Assembly (NCBI GenBank): GCA_016721015.1 | Contig: JADKJL010000008.1 | Span: forward strand, 1-64,000 | DNA from: Lysobacterales bacterium | GTDB taxonomy: Bacteria > Pseudomonadota > Gammaproteobacteria > Xanthomonadales > Rhodanobacteraceae | Length of the DNA stretch: 64,000 nucleotides | Direction of reading: 5' to 3' | Part shown: in pieces, positions 25,515-33,783 of the stretch | Layout of the letters: each line of letters starts with the position of its first letter | Numbering within the stretch: the first letter of the stretch is position 1 | Program-made: the position numbers and the translations under genes | The notes under the pieces: generated by a model | Seen by the model: only the letters and a program-made list of their open reading frames with translations | The model's database searches: none | What the model was told of the DNA's origin: nothing

Positions 25515-26642
25515 ATGGTCACGGGCATCCATCTGACGCTGATGATCGGACCGGTTCTGCCGATCCCGGCTCCGCGTGCGGTGGTGGATGCGCTGCAGAA
25601 CGTGCAGATCACCAGCGGCAAGGACAAGAGCGGATTCCAGTTGACCTTTGCGGTGAGCAAGAATTCAGTGTTGCTCGACACCCTGCTGCCGGCCGGCTAT
25701 TTCGATCCGATCACTACCCGGGTGATCGTGATCGTCACCCTTGGTGGCTTTCCGCACGTGCTGATGGATGGTGTGGTCACACGTCAGGAACTGAGCCCAA
25801 GCAGCGAGCCAGGGCAATCGACGTTGACCATCACTGGCGAGGATCTCAGCGCCCTGATGGACCTGATCGAGCTTCGCGTTCCGTATCCAAATATGAACGA
25901 CACGGTTCAAGCCTACCTGACCTTGGTGAAGTATTTGGCGTTCGGGGTTGTGCCGCTGGTGATCCCTGGCTTTTTTCCCGAGCAACCGATCATGACCAAA
26001 AAGATCGAATCCCAGAACGGCACCGATCTTGCTCATCTGAAGCTCATCGCCAAGAGCAACGGCTACGTGTTCTACGTCGAACCGGGTCCGCTGCCGGGGC
26101 AGAGCATTGCCTATATGGGACCGAACATCCGCATTCCGGTGCCGCAGCCGGCGCTGAACATCAACATGGACGCACATACGAATGTCGATTCGCTGAATTT
26201 TTCGCTGGATGGCTTGGCCAAGGAAACAATGTTGGTGACGATCAACGATCCGGTCATTGGCCGAACACCGATTCCGATTCCGATCCCGTCGCTGAACATC
26301 TTCCAGCCGCCGCTCGGCGCGCGGCCTACTCCGCCGCTGAAGATGGTGATGTCGAAAGACACCGGCGGAAATTCTGTACCTTTGACCATGAAAAAGGCAC
26401 TCGCACGGATGCTGGTCGGCTCCGCCAATGCGATCACCGTGTCGGGCTCACTCGATGTTCTGCGCTATGGGCATGTATTGCGCTCGAAGCTGCTGGTCGG
26501 TGTGCGCGGCGCCGGGCTGGCTTACGACGGTCTTTACTACGTCGACAGCGTGACCCACAAGATCAAGCGCGGCGAGTTCAAGCAGAGCTTCCAGCTCAGC
26601 CGCGACGGCTTGATTTCGCTCACGCCGAAGGTGCCTGTATGA
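25515..26642 (+). CDS. Baseplate hub protein, gp27/gpD-like
   Basis: The 375-residue protein resembles late-control protein D/T4 gp27-type hubs, the trimeric ring beneath the tube. Evidence is the strand-rich N-terminal half (ALQNVQITSGKDKSGFQLTF), the GEDLSALMDL element, the central segment (NGTDLAHLKLIAKSNGYVFY) that marks the gpD fold, and the C-terminal YYVDSVTHKIKRGEFKQSF strand pair. It starts 3 nt after the LysM gene and its stop overlaps the spike gene. Hub and spike are separate genes here, whereas they are fused in VgrG/Pvc8-type proteins. Confidence 0.86.
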   Translation: MVTGIHLTLMIGPVLPIPAPRAVVDALQNVQITSGKDKSGFQLTFAVSKNSVLLDTLLPAGYFDPITTRVIVIVTLGGFPHVLMDGVVTRQELSPSSEPGQSTLTITGEDLSALMDLIELRVPYPNMNDTVQAYLTLVKYLAFGVVPLVIPGFFPEQPIMTKKIESQNGTDLAHLKLIAKSNGYVFYVEPGPLPGQSIAYMGPNIRIPVPQPALNINMDAHTNVDSLNFSLDGLAKETMLVTINDPVIGRTPIPIPIPSLNIFQPPLGARPTPPLKMVMSKDTGGNSVPLTMKKALARMLVGSANAITVSGSLDVLRYGHVLRSKLLVGVRGAGLAYDGLYYVDSVTHKIKRGEFKQSFQLSRDGLISLTPKVPV

Positions 26643-27163
26643 ATGCAAACACTTATCCGGGCCTGTATCGCGGCACGGTCATGCCTTTTCCAGATCCCGA
26701 ATTCCGTGGCCGCTTGCTGCTGACCATTCCGGACGTTCTTGCGTTCGTACCTTCGACCTGGGCGGAACCGTGCACGCCGCTGTCCGGCCCGCCGGGACCG
26801 ATGGGCGTTTACATGGTGCCGCCACCTGGCGCTGGCGTGTGGGTGATGTTCGAGCACGGCGACGTCAACAACCCTGTTTGGATCGGTTGCCGCTTCGACA
26901 CGCCGGCGGATCCGCCGATCGACGCGAAGCTGAGCAATCCGGCCGACCCGAGCATCGTGATCCAGACGCTGCTCAAGAACACGCTGGTAATCAGTGACCT
27001 GCCGCCGACCCCGGTGACTGGCGGCATCATGTTGCGCAGCACGACTGGCGCGCTGATCGTCGTCAACGACAGCGGCATTTATCTCAGCAACGGCAAGGGC
27101 GCGACGATCTCGATGATCGGCCCGGCGATCAATTTGAATCTCGGCGCAATGATCATCACTTGA
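26639..27163 (+). CDS. Spike base protein, gp5-like OB-fold
   Basis: The 174-residue protein has the gp5/VgrG OB-fold: YRGTVMPFPDPEFRGRLLLT (entry strand with 'D-P-x-x-R-G-R'), then PPPGAGVWVMFEHGDVNNPVW and IGCRF. The C-terminal 50 residues (SIVIQTLLKNTLVISDL, GALIVVNDSGIYLSNGKGATI) are the beta-prism repeats of a needle. It would trimerise under the hub. The ATG overlaps the hub stop (ATGA). It is short compared with phage gp5 because it lacks a lysozyme domain, which suits a particle that targets cells from outside. Confidence 0.9.
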   Translation: MNANTYPGLYRGTVMPFPDPEFRGRLLLTIPDVLAFVPSTWAEPCTPLSGPPGPMGVYMVPPPGAGVWVMFEHGDVNNPVWIGCRFDTPADPPIDAKLSNPADPSIVIQTLLKNTLVISDLPPTPVTGGIMLRSTTGALIVVNDSGIYLSNGKGATISMIGPAINLNLGAMIIT

Positions 27164-27173
27164 GGAAACAGCG

Positions 27174-27533
27174 ATGCCTGGCTATCTGCTTCATGTCAAC
27201 GCGGTCATGACCTGCATCCACGTCGTCGGTCAGGCCAAGATCGCACCGACGCAACCGCGCGTGCTGGTCAGCGGCCAGCCGGTGGCGACGATACCGCCGG
27301 GACCGCCGACGATTGCCGTTGCCGGCTGTCCGTTCACCTTGCCCAACGGCAAGCCGCAGCCGTGCGTGAGCGTGCGCTGGTCGATGCCGAGCGCGCGGGT
27401 GAAGGTGCTGGGTCTGCCGGCGATGGTCGCCGCCGCGCCGGGGCCCGGGCCGGGCATCTGCCAAAGCGTGGAACAGATTCCGCAGGGGGCGCCGATTGTC
27501 GGTGCGATGCAAGCGCGTGTGTTTGCAATGTAG
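27174..27533 (+). CDS. PAAR-like spike tip protein
   Basis: This 119-residue Pro/Gly-rich protein has repeated short hairpins and Cys/His residues near the start (HVNAVMTCIHVVGQA) and later (VAGCPFTL, KPQPCVSVRW). It follows the spike gene by 10 bp. PAAR-like proteins fold as small cones that sharpen the spike and bind a metal ion. The pattern 'V-T-C-x-H ... G-C-P-F ... PC' is that of the PAAR-like proteins next to gp5 homologues in eCIS loci. A classical PAAR repeat is not obvious, so the name is by context and composition. Confidence 0.75.
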   Translation: MPGYLLHVNAVMTCIHVVGQAKIAPTQPRVLVSGQPVATIPPGPPTIAVAGCPFTLPNGKPQPCVSVRWSMPSARVKVLGLPAMVAAAPGPGPGICQSVEQIPQGAPIVGAMQARVFAM

Positions 27534-27605
27534 CGGCTACACCCAGGCGACAGATGAGACAAATGCAGTAGCGCATCACTGGCGCCATGCAACAGGAGAA
27601 TCACA

Positions 27606-27962
27606 GTGGACATCGACTTCCCGTTTCATCCCGATGGCCGTGGGCACAGTGCCGAAGCCGATTACGCGCATCACGTGCGCGACATGATCGAGCAGCTGGT
27701 GTTCACCAATCCCGGTGAGCGGGTGAACCGCCCGGATTTCGGCAGCGGCTTGTTGCAGCTGTTGTTCGCCGAGAACAGCCCGGAGCTTGCCGCAACCGTT
27801 CAATTCACCTTGCAGGCAGCACTGCAACGCTGGCTGCAGGACGTGATCGAAGTGCGCTCGCTGCAAGTGGCGGCGGACGATGCCGCGGTCACCGTGCACG
27901 TGGGCTATTTGCTGCTGCGCACGCGTGAAGAACTCGATGCCAGTTTCACTCGCGCGATTTGA
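27606..27962 (+). CDS. Baseplate wedge protein, gp25/GPW family
   Basis: The 118-residue protein contains the signature of gp25: HVRDMIEQLVFTNPGERVNR with 'NPGER-x-N-R-P-D-F-G-S-G-L' and a final strand pair (AAVTVHVGYLLLRT). gp25 sits at the core of the wedge and seeds sheath polymerisation. It starts with GTG (27606) after AGGAG. It follows the spike tip by 72 bp and leads into the two J-type genes, as in other eCIS and phage baseplates. Confidence 0.93.
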   Translation: MDIDFPFHPDGRGHSAEADYAHHVRDMIEQLVFTNPGERVNRPDFGSGLLQLLFAENSPELAATVQFTLQAALQRWLQDVIEVRSLQVAADDAAVTVHVGYLLLRTREELDASFTRAI

Positions 27963-27977
27963 TGCAAGGAGCGGACG

Positions 27978-30494
27978 ATGACCATCAGCTGCTGCAACGA
28001 CCCCAGACGCGACGTCGTTCGCCGCTTCCACGGGCGCACGGGTCTGGACTTCGTCGAAGTCTCCGCCGACCAGCGCACGCTGTTCGTGTATTTCCTCGGC
28101 AAGTTGCCACCGGAGTTCGCCGAAGACGGCCCGGAGCTTGTGCGCCATCTGTGCATCGAAGGCGGCAGCCGGGTTACCGGGATCCGCATACTCGATGTCG
28201 ATCCGCACATCAGCGTGGATCCCGAAGTCGACGACTGGCTGGCGCTGCGTCTGGACCGCGCCGGAGATTTCTCGCGCTACACCTTGCAACTGCGTGATAT
28301 CGATGGACTCGATCCGATGTACGCGAGCGTGGCGTTCTCGTTCAAGGTCGGCTGTCCATCGGATCTGGATTGCGCGCCGATGGACGCCTGTGTCGAGACA
28401 CCACCGCCGGAGCCGGCGATCAACTATCTGGCCAAGGACTACGCCAGTTTCCGCCGGCTGATCGAAGACCGCCTGGCCCTGATCGCGCCGCGCTGGAACG
28501 AGCACCATGTTCCCGACCTCGGCGTCGCCTTGACCGAGCTGCTTGCCTATACCGGCGATTACCTGAGCTACTACCAGGATGCGGTTGCGAGCGAAGCCTA
28601 TCTCGACACTGCGCGCCAGCGCATTTCAGTACGCCGGCATGCCCGCTTGGTCGACTACCGATTGCATGAAGGCTGCAATGCGCGTGCCTGGGTGGTTGTG
28701 GAAACCAGCGAGGACATCGAACTGCCGGCAGCATCAGTGGCGTTTCTCGGCGGAATCGATCCTGCCGCACCACTGCCGACCGTGCTCGGCCCCAGCGCCA
28801 TGGCCGATCTCGGCGCGCTGCGCTTCGAACAATTCGAAGCGCTGCTGGACGACGCCCGCGTTGGCGAGAGTGACGCGACCCTGAACTGGCGTGTCGCCCA
28901 CAATCGTATCCGTTTCCACGACTGGGGTCGCGACGATTGTTGCCTGTCGCGCGGCACGACCTCGGCGACCCTGATCGACAGCTGGCACGGCGATGGCCGA
29001 GCGCTTGCGCTGCGGCCCGGCGATGTACTGATTCTCAAGGAAGTTCGCGGCGCGCGCAGCGGCCTCGAAGGCGACGCCGATCCGACCCGTTGCTGTGCGG
29101 TGCGGCTCACTCGGGTCACGCCGATCGAAGACCCACTTCTTCTGGTAGATGCGGGCGAGAATGCACCGCCACGGCCCACGCCACTGCTGCGAGTGGAGTG
29201 GGGCGTTGCCGACGCATTGCCATTCGCGCTGTGCCTGTCGGCGCTCGGCCCGGCGCCCGAGTGCGCACGCATGCGCGATTTGTCGCTGGCCTGGGCCAAT
29301 GTGGTGCTGGTCGATCACGGCCACCGCCGCGACCCGCAGCCGCTCGGCACCGTGCCGGCCGGACTCGGCGAGGTTGAATGTCGATGCGAAGGCCAGGCTT
29401 CCGAGTTTGAAATCCTGCCCGGCAAGTTCCGCTGGTCGCTGGCGGATGCCCCACTGACTCATCGCACGCCGGCGCCGTCCCTGTGCGCAGCCAGTCGCAG
29501 CCTGGCCCAGGATCCGCGAGCCGCGCTGCCGCAACTTGTTCTGAATGACAGTAGCGGACAGCATTGGACGCCAGCGTTCGACCTGCTCACCAGCGGCCCC
29601 GACGATCGTCATGTCGTCGCCGAAATCGACAATGTCGGCATCGCCCATTTGCGCTTTGGTGACGGCGAGCTCGGCCTGCGCCCGCCGGCCGGTCTGGTTT
29701 TTGATGCACAGTACCGGGTCGGCAATGGGCTTGCCGGAAACCTCGGTCGCGGCGCGATCAATCGGCTGCGTCTGCTCGATCGCGAACTCAGCGTTCTCGG
29801 TCTGCGCATCGACAATCCGATGCCCGCAGTCGGTGGTCTCGAACCCGAGCTGTTGGCCGAGGCGCGGATGGTTGCGCCATCGGCGTTCCGCAAAACGCTG
29901 CTGCGCGCGATCACCGCCGACGACTACGCGCGGATCGCTGAAAATGATCCGCGCGTGCAGCGCGCCGCCTGCGAACTGGTGTGGACGGGCAGCTGGTACG
30001 AAGCCGACGTCGCACTTGATCCGCTCGGCAAGGTGCCGGCGGACGAACCGCTGCTCGGCCAGACCGAAACCCGGCTGCATGCCTATCGGCGCATGGGCCA
30101 CGATCTGCACATCGAGCCGGCGAGCTACGTGTCGATCGATCTCGCCCTCGAAGTGTGTGCGCTGCCGGGTTACGAGCGCGGCGCGGTCAAGGCCGCACTG
30201 CTTGAACGTTTCAGCGCGGGCCGCATGCGCGATGGTCGACTGGCCTGGTTCCATCCGGATCGGCTCAGCTTCGGCCAGAGTCTGCGCATGAGCGAACTCA
30301 TCGCCGAGGCAATGTCGGTGGCGGGAGTGGAATGCGTGCGCGTGCGTCGCATGCAACGCCTGTTCCTGCCCGCCAATCACGAAATCGAGAATGGTCTGCT
30401 GCCGCTTTCAGCGCACGAAATCGCCCGCGTTGACGGCGATCCGAATCATCCCGAGCACGGCCAGCTGGCCATCGATGTCCGGGGTGGCCGATGA
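27978..30494 (+). CDS. Baseplate J-like wedge protein (Pvc11-like), first copy
   Basis: The 838-residue protein belongs to the putative baseplate assembly family (gp6/J-like). It has the typical opening segment PAINYLAKDYASFRRLIEDR followed by ALTELLAYTGDYLSYYQDAV, a central region with LRFGDGELGLRPPAGLVF and YRVGNGLAGNLGRGAINRL, and the late RKTLLRAITADDYARIAEND element. These proteins form the iris of the baseplate and link wedges. GGAG precedes the ATG. A 30-codon reading frame and the second J-type gene follow. Confidence 0.93.
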   Translation: MTISCCNDPRRDVVRRFHGRTGLDFVEVSADQRTLFVYFLGKLPPEFAEDGPELVRHLCIEGGSRVTGIRILDVDPHISVDPEVDDWLALRLDRAGDFSRYTLQLRDIDGLDPMYASVAFSFKVGCPSDLDCAPMDACVETPPPEPAINYLAKDYASFRRLIEDRLALIAPRWNEHHVPDLGVALTELLAYTGDYLSYYQDAVASEAYLDTARQRISVRRHARLVDYRLHEGCNARAWVVVETSEDIELPAASVAFLGGIDPAAPLPTVLGPSAMADLGALRFEQFEALLDDARVGESDATLNWRVAHNRIRFHDWGRDDCCLSRGTTSATLIDSWHGDGRALALRPGDVLILKEVRGARSGLEGDADPTRCCAVRLTRVTPIEDPLLLVDAGENAPPRPTPLLRVEWGVADALPFALCLSALGPAPECARMRDLSLAWANVVLVDHGHRRDPQPLGTVPAGLGEVECRCEGQASEFEILPGKFRWSLADAPLTHRTPAPSLCAASRSLAQDPRAALPQLVLNDSSGQHWTPAFDLLTSGPDDRHVVAEIDNVGIAHLRFGDGELGLRPPAGLVFDAQYRVGNGLAGNLGRGAINRLRLLDRELSVLGLRIDNPMPAVGGLEPELLAEARMVAPSAFRKTLLRAITADDYARIAENDPRVQRAACELVWTGSWYEADVALDPLGKVPADEPLLGQTETRLHAYRRMGHDLHIEPASYVSIDLALEVCALPGYERGAVKAALLERFSAGRMRDGRLAWFHPDRLSFGQSLRMSELIAEAMSVAGVECVRVRRMQRLFLPANHEIENGLLPLSAHEIARVDGDPNHPEHGQLAIDVRGGR

Positions 30495-30583
30495 ACCGCA
30501 CCCCATCACCCCGACTCAACACAGGGTTCACATCGCTGCAATCCGCAAACGATGTGCCGCTTTCCGGGAGAACCTCGCCATGA
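30491..30583 (+). CDS. Possible 30-residue coupling ORF between the two J-type genes
   Basis: An ATG overlapping the stop of the first J gene (ATGA at 30491-30494) opens 30 codons, MNRTPSPRLNTGFTSLQSAN and 10 more. It ends with a TGA overlapping the ATG of the second J gene (30580-30583). This is a head-to-tail chain of 4-nt overlaps. It may only carry ribosomes from one J gene to the next. No homology is evident and chance is possible. Confidence 0.3.
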   Translation: MNRTPSPRLNTGFTSLQSANDVPLSGRTSP

Positions 30584-33500
30584 CGTGCCATGCCTGCGGT
30601 TGCGACGCGGCTCATTGTGATTGTTGCATCGGCATCGCCACGATGACCCCGGCCAGCATCGAAAATCGACCAGGATTGCCGGCGCTGCACTATCGGGTCG
30701 GGACGCACGGTCGTTTCCTCGCCAGCATGAAGGCGCGGCTGCCGATGATCGAAGTGATCGCACCGGGAAAAGACAATCAGACTCTGGAAAGTTTTCGCCC
30801 GTTGCAGGCACTGACGACGCGCGACCCGGCTGATCCGGCGATCGCGATGCTCGATGCCTGGGCAACGGTGGCCGATGCGTTGACCTTCTATCAGGAGCGC
30901 ATTGCCAACGAAGGCTACGTGCGCACCGCGACCGAGCGCCGCTCGCTGGTCGAACTGGCGCGTCTGGTTGGCTATGCACCACGCGCCGGGGTTTCGTCGA
31001 GCGTCTTTCTGTCCTACACGCTCGACGACAACCAGGCGGATGCCGTCGAGATCGCGATCGGCACGCGTGCGCAAAGCATCCCCGGCCCTGGTCAATTTCC
31101 GCAATCCTTCGAAACTTCCGAAGTGCTGCTCGCCCGCCGCGAATGGAACGATCTGCAGGTTCGCCGGGCGCGCCCGCAACGCATCGACAGCTCCACCATC
31201 GTCTCGATTCCGATGCTCTACGCGGCCGGCACCGAGACCTGCGTGCAGGCCGGCGATCTGCTCTTGTTCCGTTTCGGCACGAGCACTGAGAACAAGGTCT
31301 CCTGGGTGCGCAAGGCAATCAAGGTCGAAGCGGATTTCAGTGCCGAGCGAACCGCCATCACCCTGCAGCCCATTCCGGGAATGGTGCTGGCCGCGCTGCC
31401 GATGCTGCGCAAACTCACCCTCGATCTGATCCCCGCTGCCGGTCGCGACAGCGGTGCGGCCAAGGCACTGTTGGTCGCCCGCAATCTGCACGACTCGGTG
31501 CGCCTTGGCTTGTATCCGCCCGCGCTGAAGTGGATGTCCATCGTCGATGAAAATTCGGAGGTCGAAGATCATGAGGCGATCGCGCTGATCGAAGCCTTCG
31601 GCAAAGCGATCGGGAAACTGTCGAACGCCCCGGCGGTGACGACGCCGACCTACGCGACGCCCGACACCTTTGCCGCATCGCTGTTGACGCCGCCGCGGAT
31701 CCAGGCGGCGAACGCTCTGCGGTTGCATCGCGATCTGGGCGCGGCCTTCAAGCCCGGCGCTGATCTGCAGCCACAACTCCTGATCAATTTTGCACCGCGC
31801 TTGAAAGACAGCTACTACACCGCCTGGCGCGGGGCGACGCCACCCGCCCTGCCTTCACCGTTGGAGGGTGTATACGCATTGCGCGATGGTGAACTGCTGT
31901 TCGGGGCAACCGCCGGCCCAAGACCTGAATTTGGCAAAGATGGCCAATTACTGCCACCCGCCGATTGGGGTGAATGGAGCTATGCCGACGACGAAAGCGC
32001 GAGCAACGCCTATCTCGGCAAGGCCGACGCGCAGCTGGCCGCTGGCGATCTCGTGCTGGTGCAGCAACCCCTCGCCATCCTGCGAAGCCAGCAGTACAGC
32101 CGGCAGGTGCTATCGGTGGCTGAGGTCTTTACCGGTCCGCGCAGCGCCTACGGCCTCTCGGCCGATGCGACCCGGATCGATTTCGGCGACCGCAAGTGGC
32201 GCGAGACTGAGATAAAAGACCGGAAGTTGCCAATTCACGCGCTGCGCAAGACGCGTATCCATGTGCAGAAGCAGCGGCTGCTCCTGGTCGATATGCCGAT
32301 CGAAGACAACGTGTCGGGCCAGGAGATCGAACTCGGCCCGCTGCACTCGCAGTTGAAATCGGGGCGCTGGGTGATCTTCGAAGGCGAACGCAGCGACATT
32401 GATGGCGTGGACGGTGTACGTGTCAGCGAACTGCTGATGATCTCGGGATTGGTTCACGGTTACGACGAAAGCCTGCCCGGTGATCGTCCACACACCACGC
32501 TGCATCTGGCCACGGCAACGGCGTATCAGTACAAACGCGACAGCCTGCGCATTCACGCCAACGTGGTACCGGCCAGCCATGGCGAAACGCGTGGCGAAGT
32601 ACTTGGCAACGGCGACGGCACCCAGGCACTGCAGCATTTCGCCTTGCGTCAACCGCCGCTGACCTGGCGTCCGGCACCGACCGCTGCCGGCGCGACCAGC
32701 ACATTGAAGGTGCTGGTCAACGATGTCGAATGGCGCGAAACCGACAGCCTTGCCGGCATCGGCGCGGATGCGCGCGTATTTGTCACTCGCACCGGTGACG
32801 ACGGCATCACCACAGTCACATTCGGCAACGGCCTTGACGGCACGCGCTTGCCCAGCGGTTTCGAGAATGTCCGCGCCGAATATCGCAGCGGTATCGGCAA
32901 GGGTGGCAACGTCGCCGCCAAACAGATCAGCCTGCTGGTGAGCCGTCCGCTCGGCGTGAAGGAGGTCATCAATCCGTTACGTGCTTCGGGCGGCGCCGAT
33001 CGCGAAACCAGCGGCCTGATTCGCGAGAACGCGCCGCGCTCGGTAATCGCGCTCGACCGTCTGGTCTCGACATCCGACTACGCCGACTTCACCCGGATGT
33101 ACGCCGGCATCGCCAAGGCCGAAGCGGTGCGACTCAGTGACGGCATGCGCGAACTCGTGCACATCTCGGTCGCCGGAGTCGAGGACATGCCAATCGATCC
33201 GGAGTCCGATCTCGTGCGCAACCTGCTTGCATCGTTGCGCAGTCTGGGCGACCCGGGGCTGGTCGTGCAGGTGGCGATGCGCGAGTTGGTGACCTTGGTA
33301 TTGCAGGCAAAGATCCGCCTTGTCGACGGCTATCGCTGGGAACCGGTGGCGACCGCGGTGCGCGAACGCCTGCTCGATCGCTTCGGCTTCGACCAGCGTC
33401 CGCTGGCGCGACCGGCGCTGCTCTGCGAGGTCATCGCCGCCATCCAGTCGGTGCGTGGCGTGGCCTGGGTCGATGTGGACAATTTCGGCGGCATCCCGGA

Positions 33501-33756
33501 GACCTTCAACGTCGCTCAGAACGGTGAAAAGCGAAGCCGCAAGCGCGTACTCGCCACCCAGGACTTCATTACCGACATTGTCGGCGCCATCGTCGACGTC
33601 GACAAGGACAATCCAATGCACGGACGTGCCGGGGTTCCGGCGCAGCGCGTGGAAGCGGGCGCCGCGGAACTCGAGGGCACCACGATTCGTCCAGCGCGAT
33701 TGGCGATGTTCTCGCCGGCCGTACCCGACACCCTGATCCTCAACCAGATCACTTGA
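30580..33756 (+). CDS. Baseplate J-like wedge protein, second copy, with Cys-rich N-terminus
   Basis: Started at ATG 30580 (GGGAG 10 nt upstream), the protein has 1058 residues. It opens with a Cys cluster (MTCHACGCDAAHCDCCIG), then NRPGLPALHYRVGTHGRFLA and LDAWATVADALTFYQERIAN, which identify the putative baseplate assembly family. The late region has VTFGNGLDGTRLPSGFENV and ALDRLVSTSDYADFTRMYAG, matching J-type proteins. Two differently sized J-type proteins are normal for eCIS wedges. The Cys cluster may hold zinc and could be a contact site for other baseplate proteins. Confidence 0.9.
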   Translation: MTCHACGCDAAHCDCCIGIATMTPASIENRPGLPALHYRVGTHGRFLASMKARLPMIEVIAPGKDNQTLESFRPLQALTTRDPADPAIAMLDAWATVADALTFYQERIANEGYVRTATERRSLVELARLVGYAPRAGVSSSVFLSYTLDDNQADAVEIAIGTRAQSIPGPGQFPQSFETSEVLLARREWNDLQVRRARPQRIDSSTIVSIPMLYAAGTETCVQAGDLLLFRFGTSTENKVSWVRKAIKVEADFSAERTAITLQPIPGMVLAALPMLRKLTLDLIPAAGRDSGAAKALLVARNLHDSVRLGLYPPALKWMSIVDENSEVEDHEAIALIEAFGKAIGKLSNAPAVTTPTYATPDTFAASLLTPPRIQAANALRLHRDLGAAFKPGADLQPQLLINFAPRLKDSYYTAWRGATPPALPSPLEGVYALRDGELLFGATAGPRPEFGKDGQLLPPADWGEWSYADDESASNAYLGKADAQLAAGDLVLVQQPLAILRSQQYSRQVLSVAEVFTGPRSAYGLSADATRIDFGDRKWRETEIKDRKLPIHALRKTRIHVQKQRLLLVDMPIEDNVSGQEIELGPLHSQLKSGRWVIFEGERSDIDGVDGVRVSELLMISGLVHGYDESLPGDRPHTTLHLATATAYQYKRDSLRIHANVVPASHGETRGEVLGNGDGTQALQHFALRQPPLTWRPAPTAAGATSTLKVLVNDVEWRETDSLAGIGADARVFVTRTGDDGITTVTFGNGLDGTRLPSGFENVRAEYRSGIGKGGNVAAKQISLLVSRPLGVKEVINPLRASGGADRETSGLIRENAPRSVIALDRLVSTSDYADFTRMYAGIAKAEAVRLSDGMRELVHISVAGVEDMPIDPESDLVRNLLASLRSLGDPGLVVQVAMRELVTLVLQAKIRLVDGYRWEPVATAVRERLLDRFGFDQRPLARPALLCEVIAAIQSVRGVAWVDVDNFGGIPETFNVAQNGEKRSRKRVLATQDFITDIVGAIVDVDKDNPMHGRAGVPAQRVEAGAAELEGTTIRPARLAMFSPAVPDTLILNQIT

Positions 33757-33783
33757 CGCCAGAGTGAGCCAGCGAGCGCAGCC

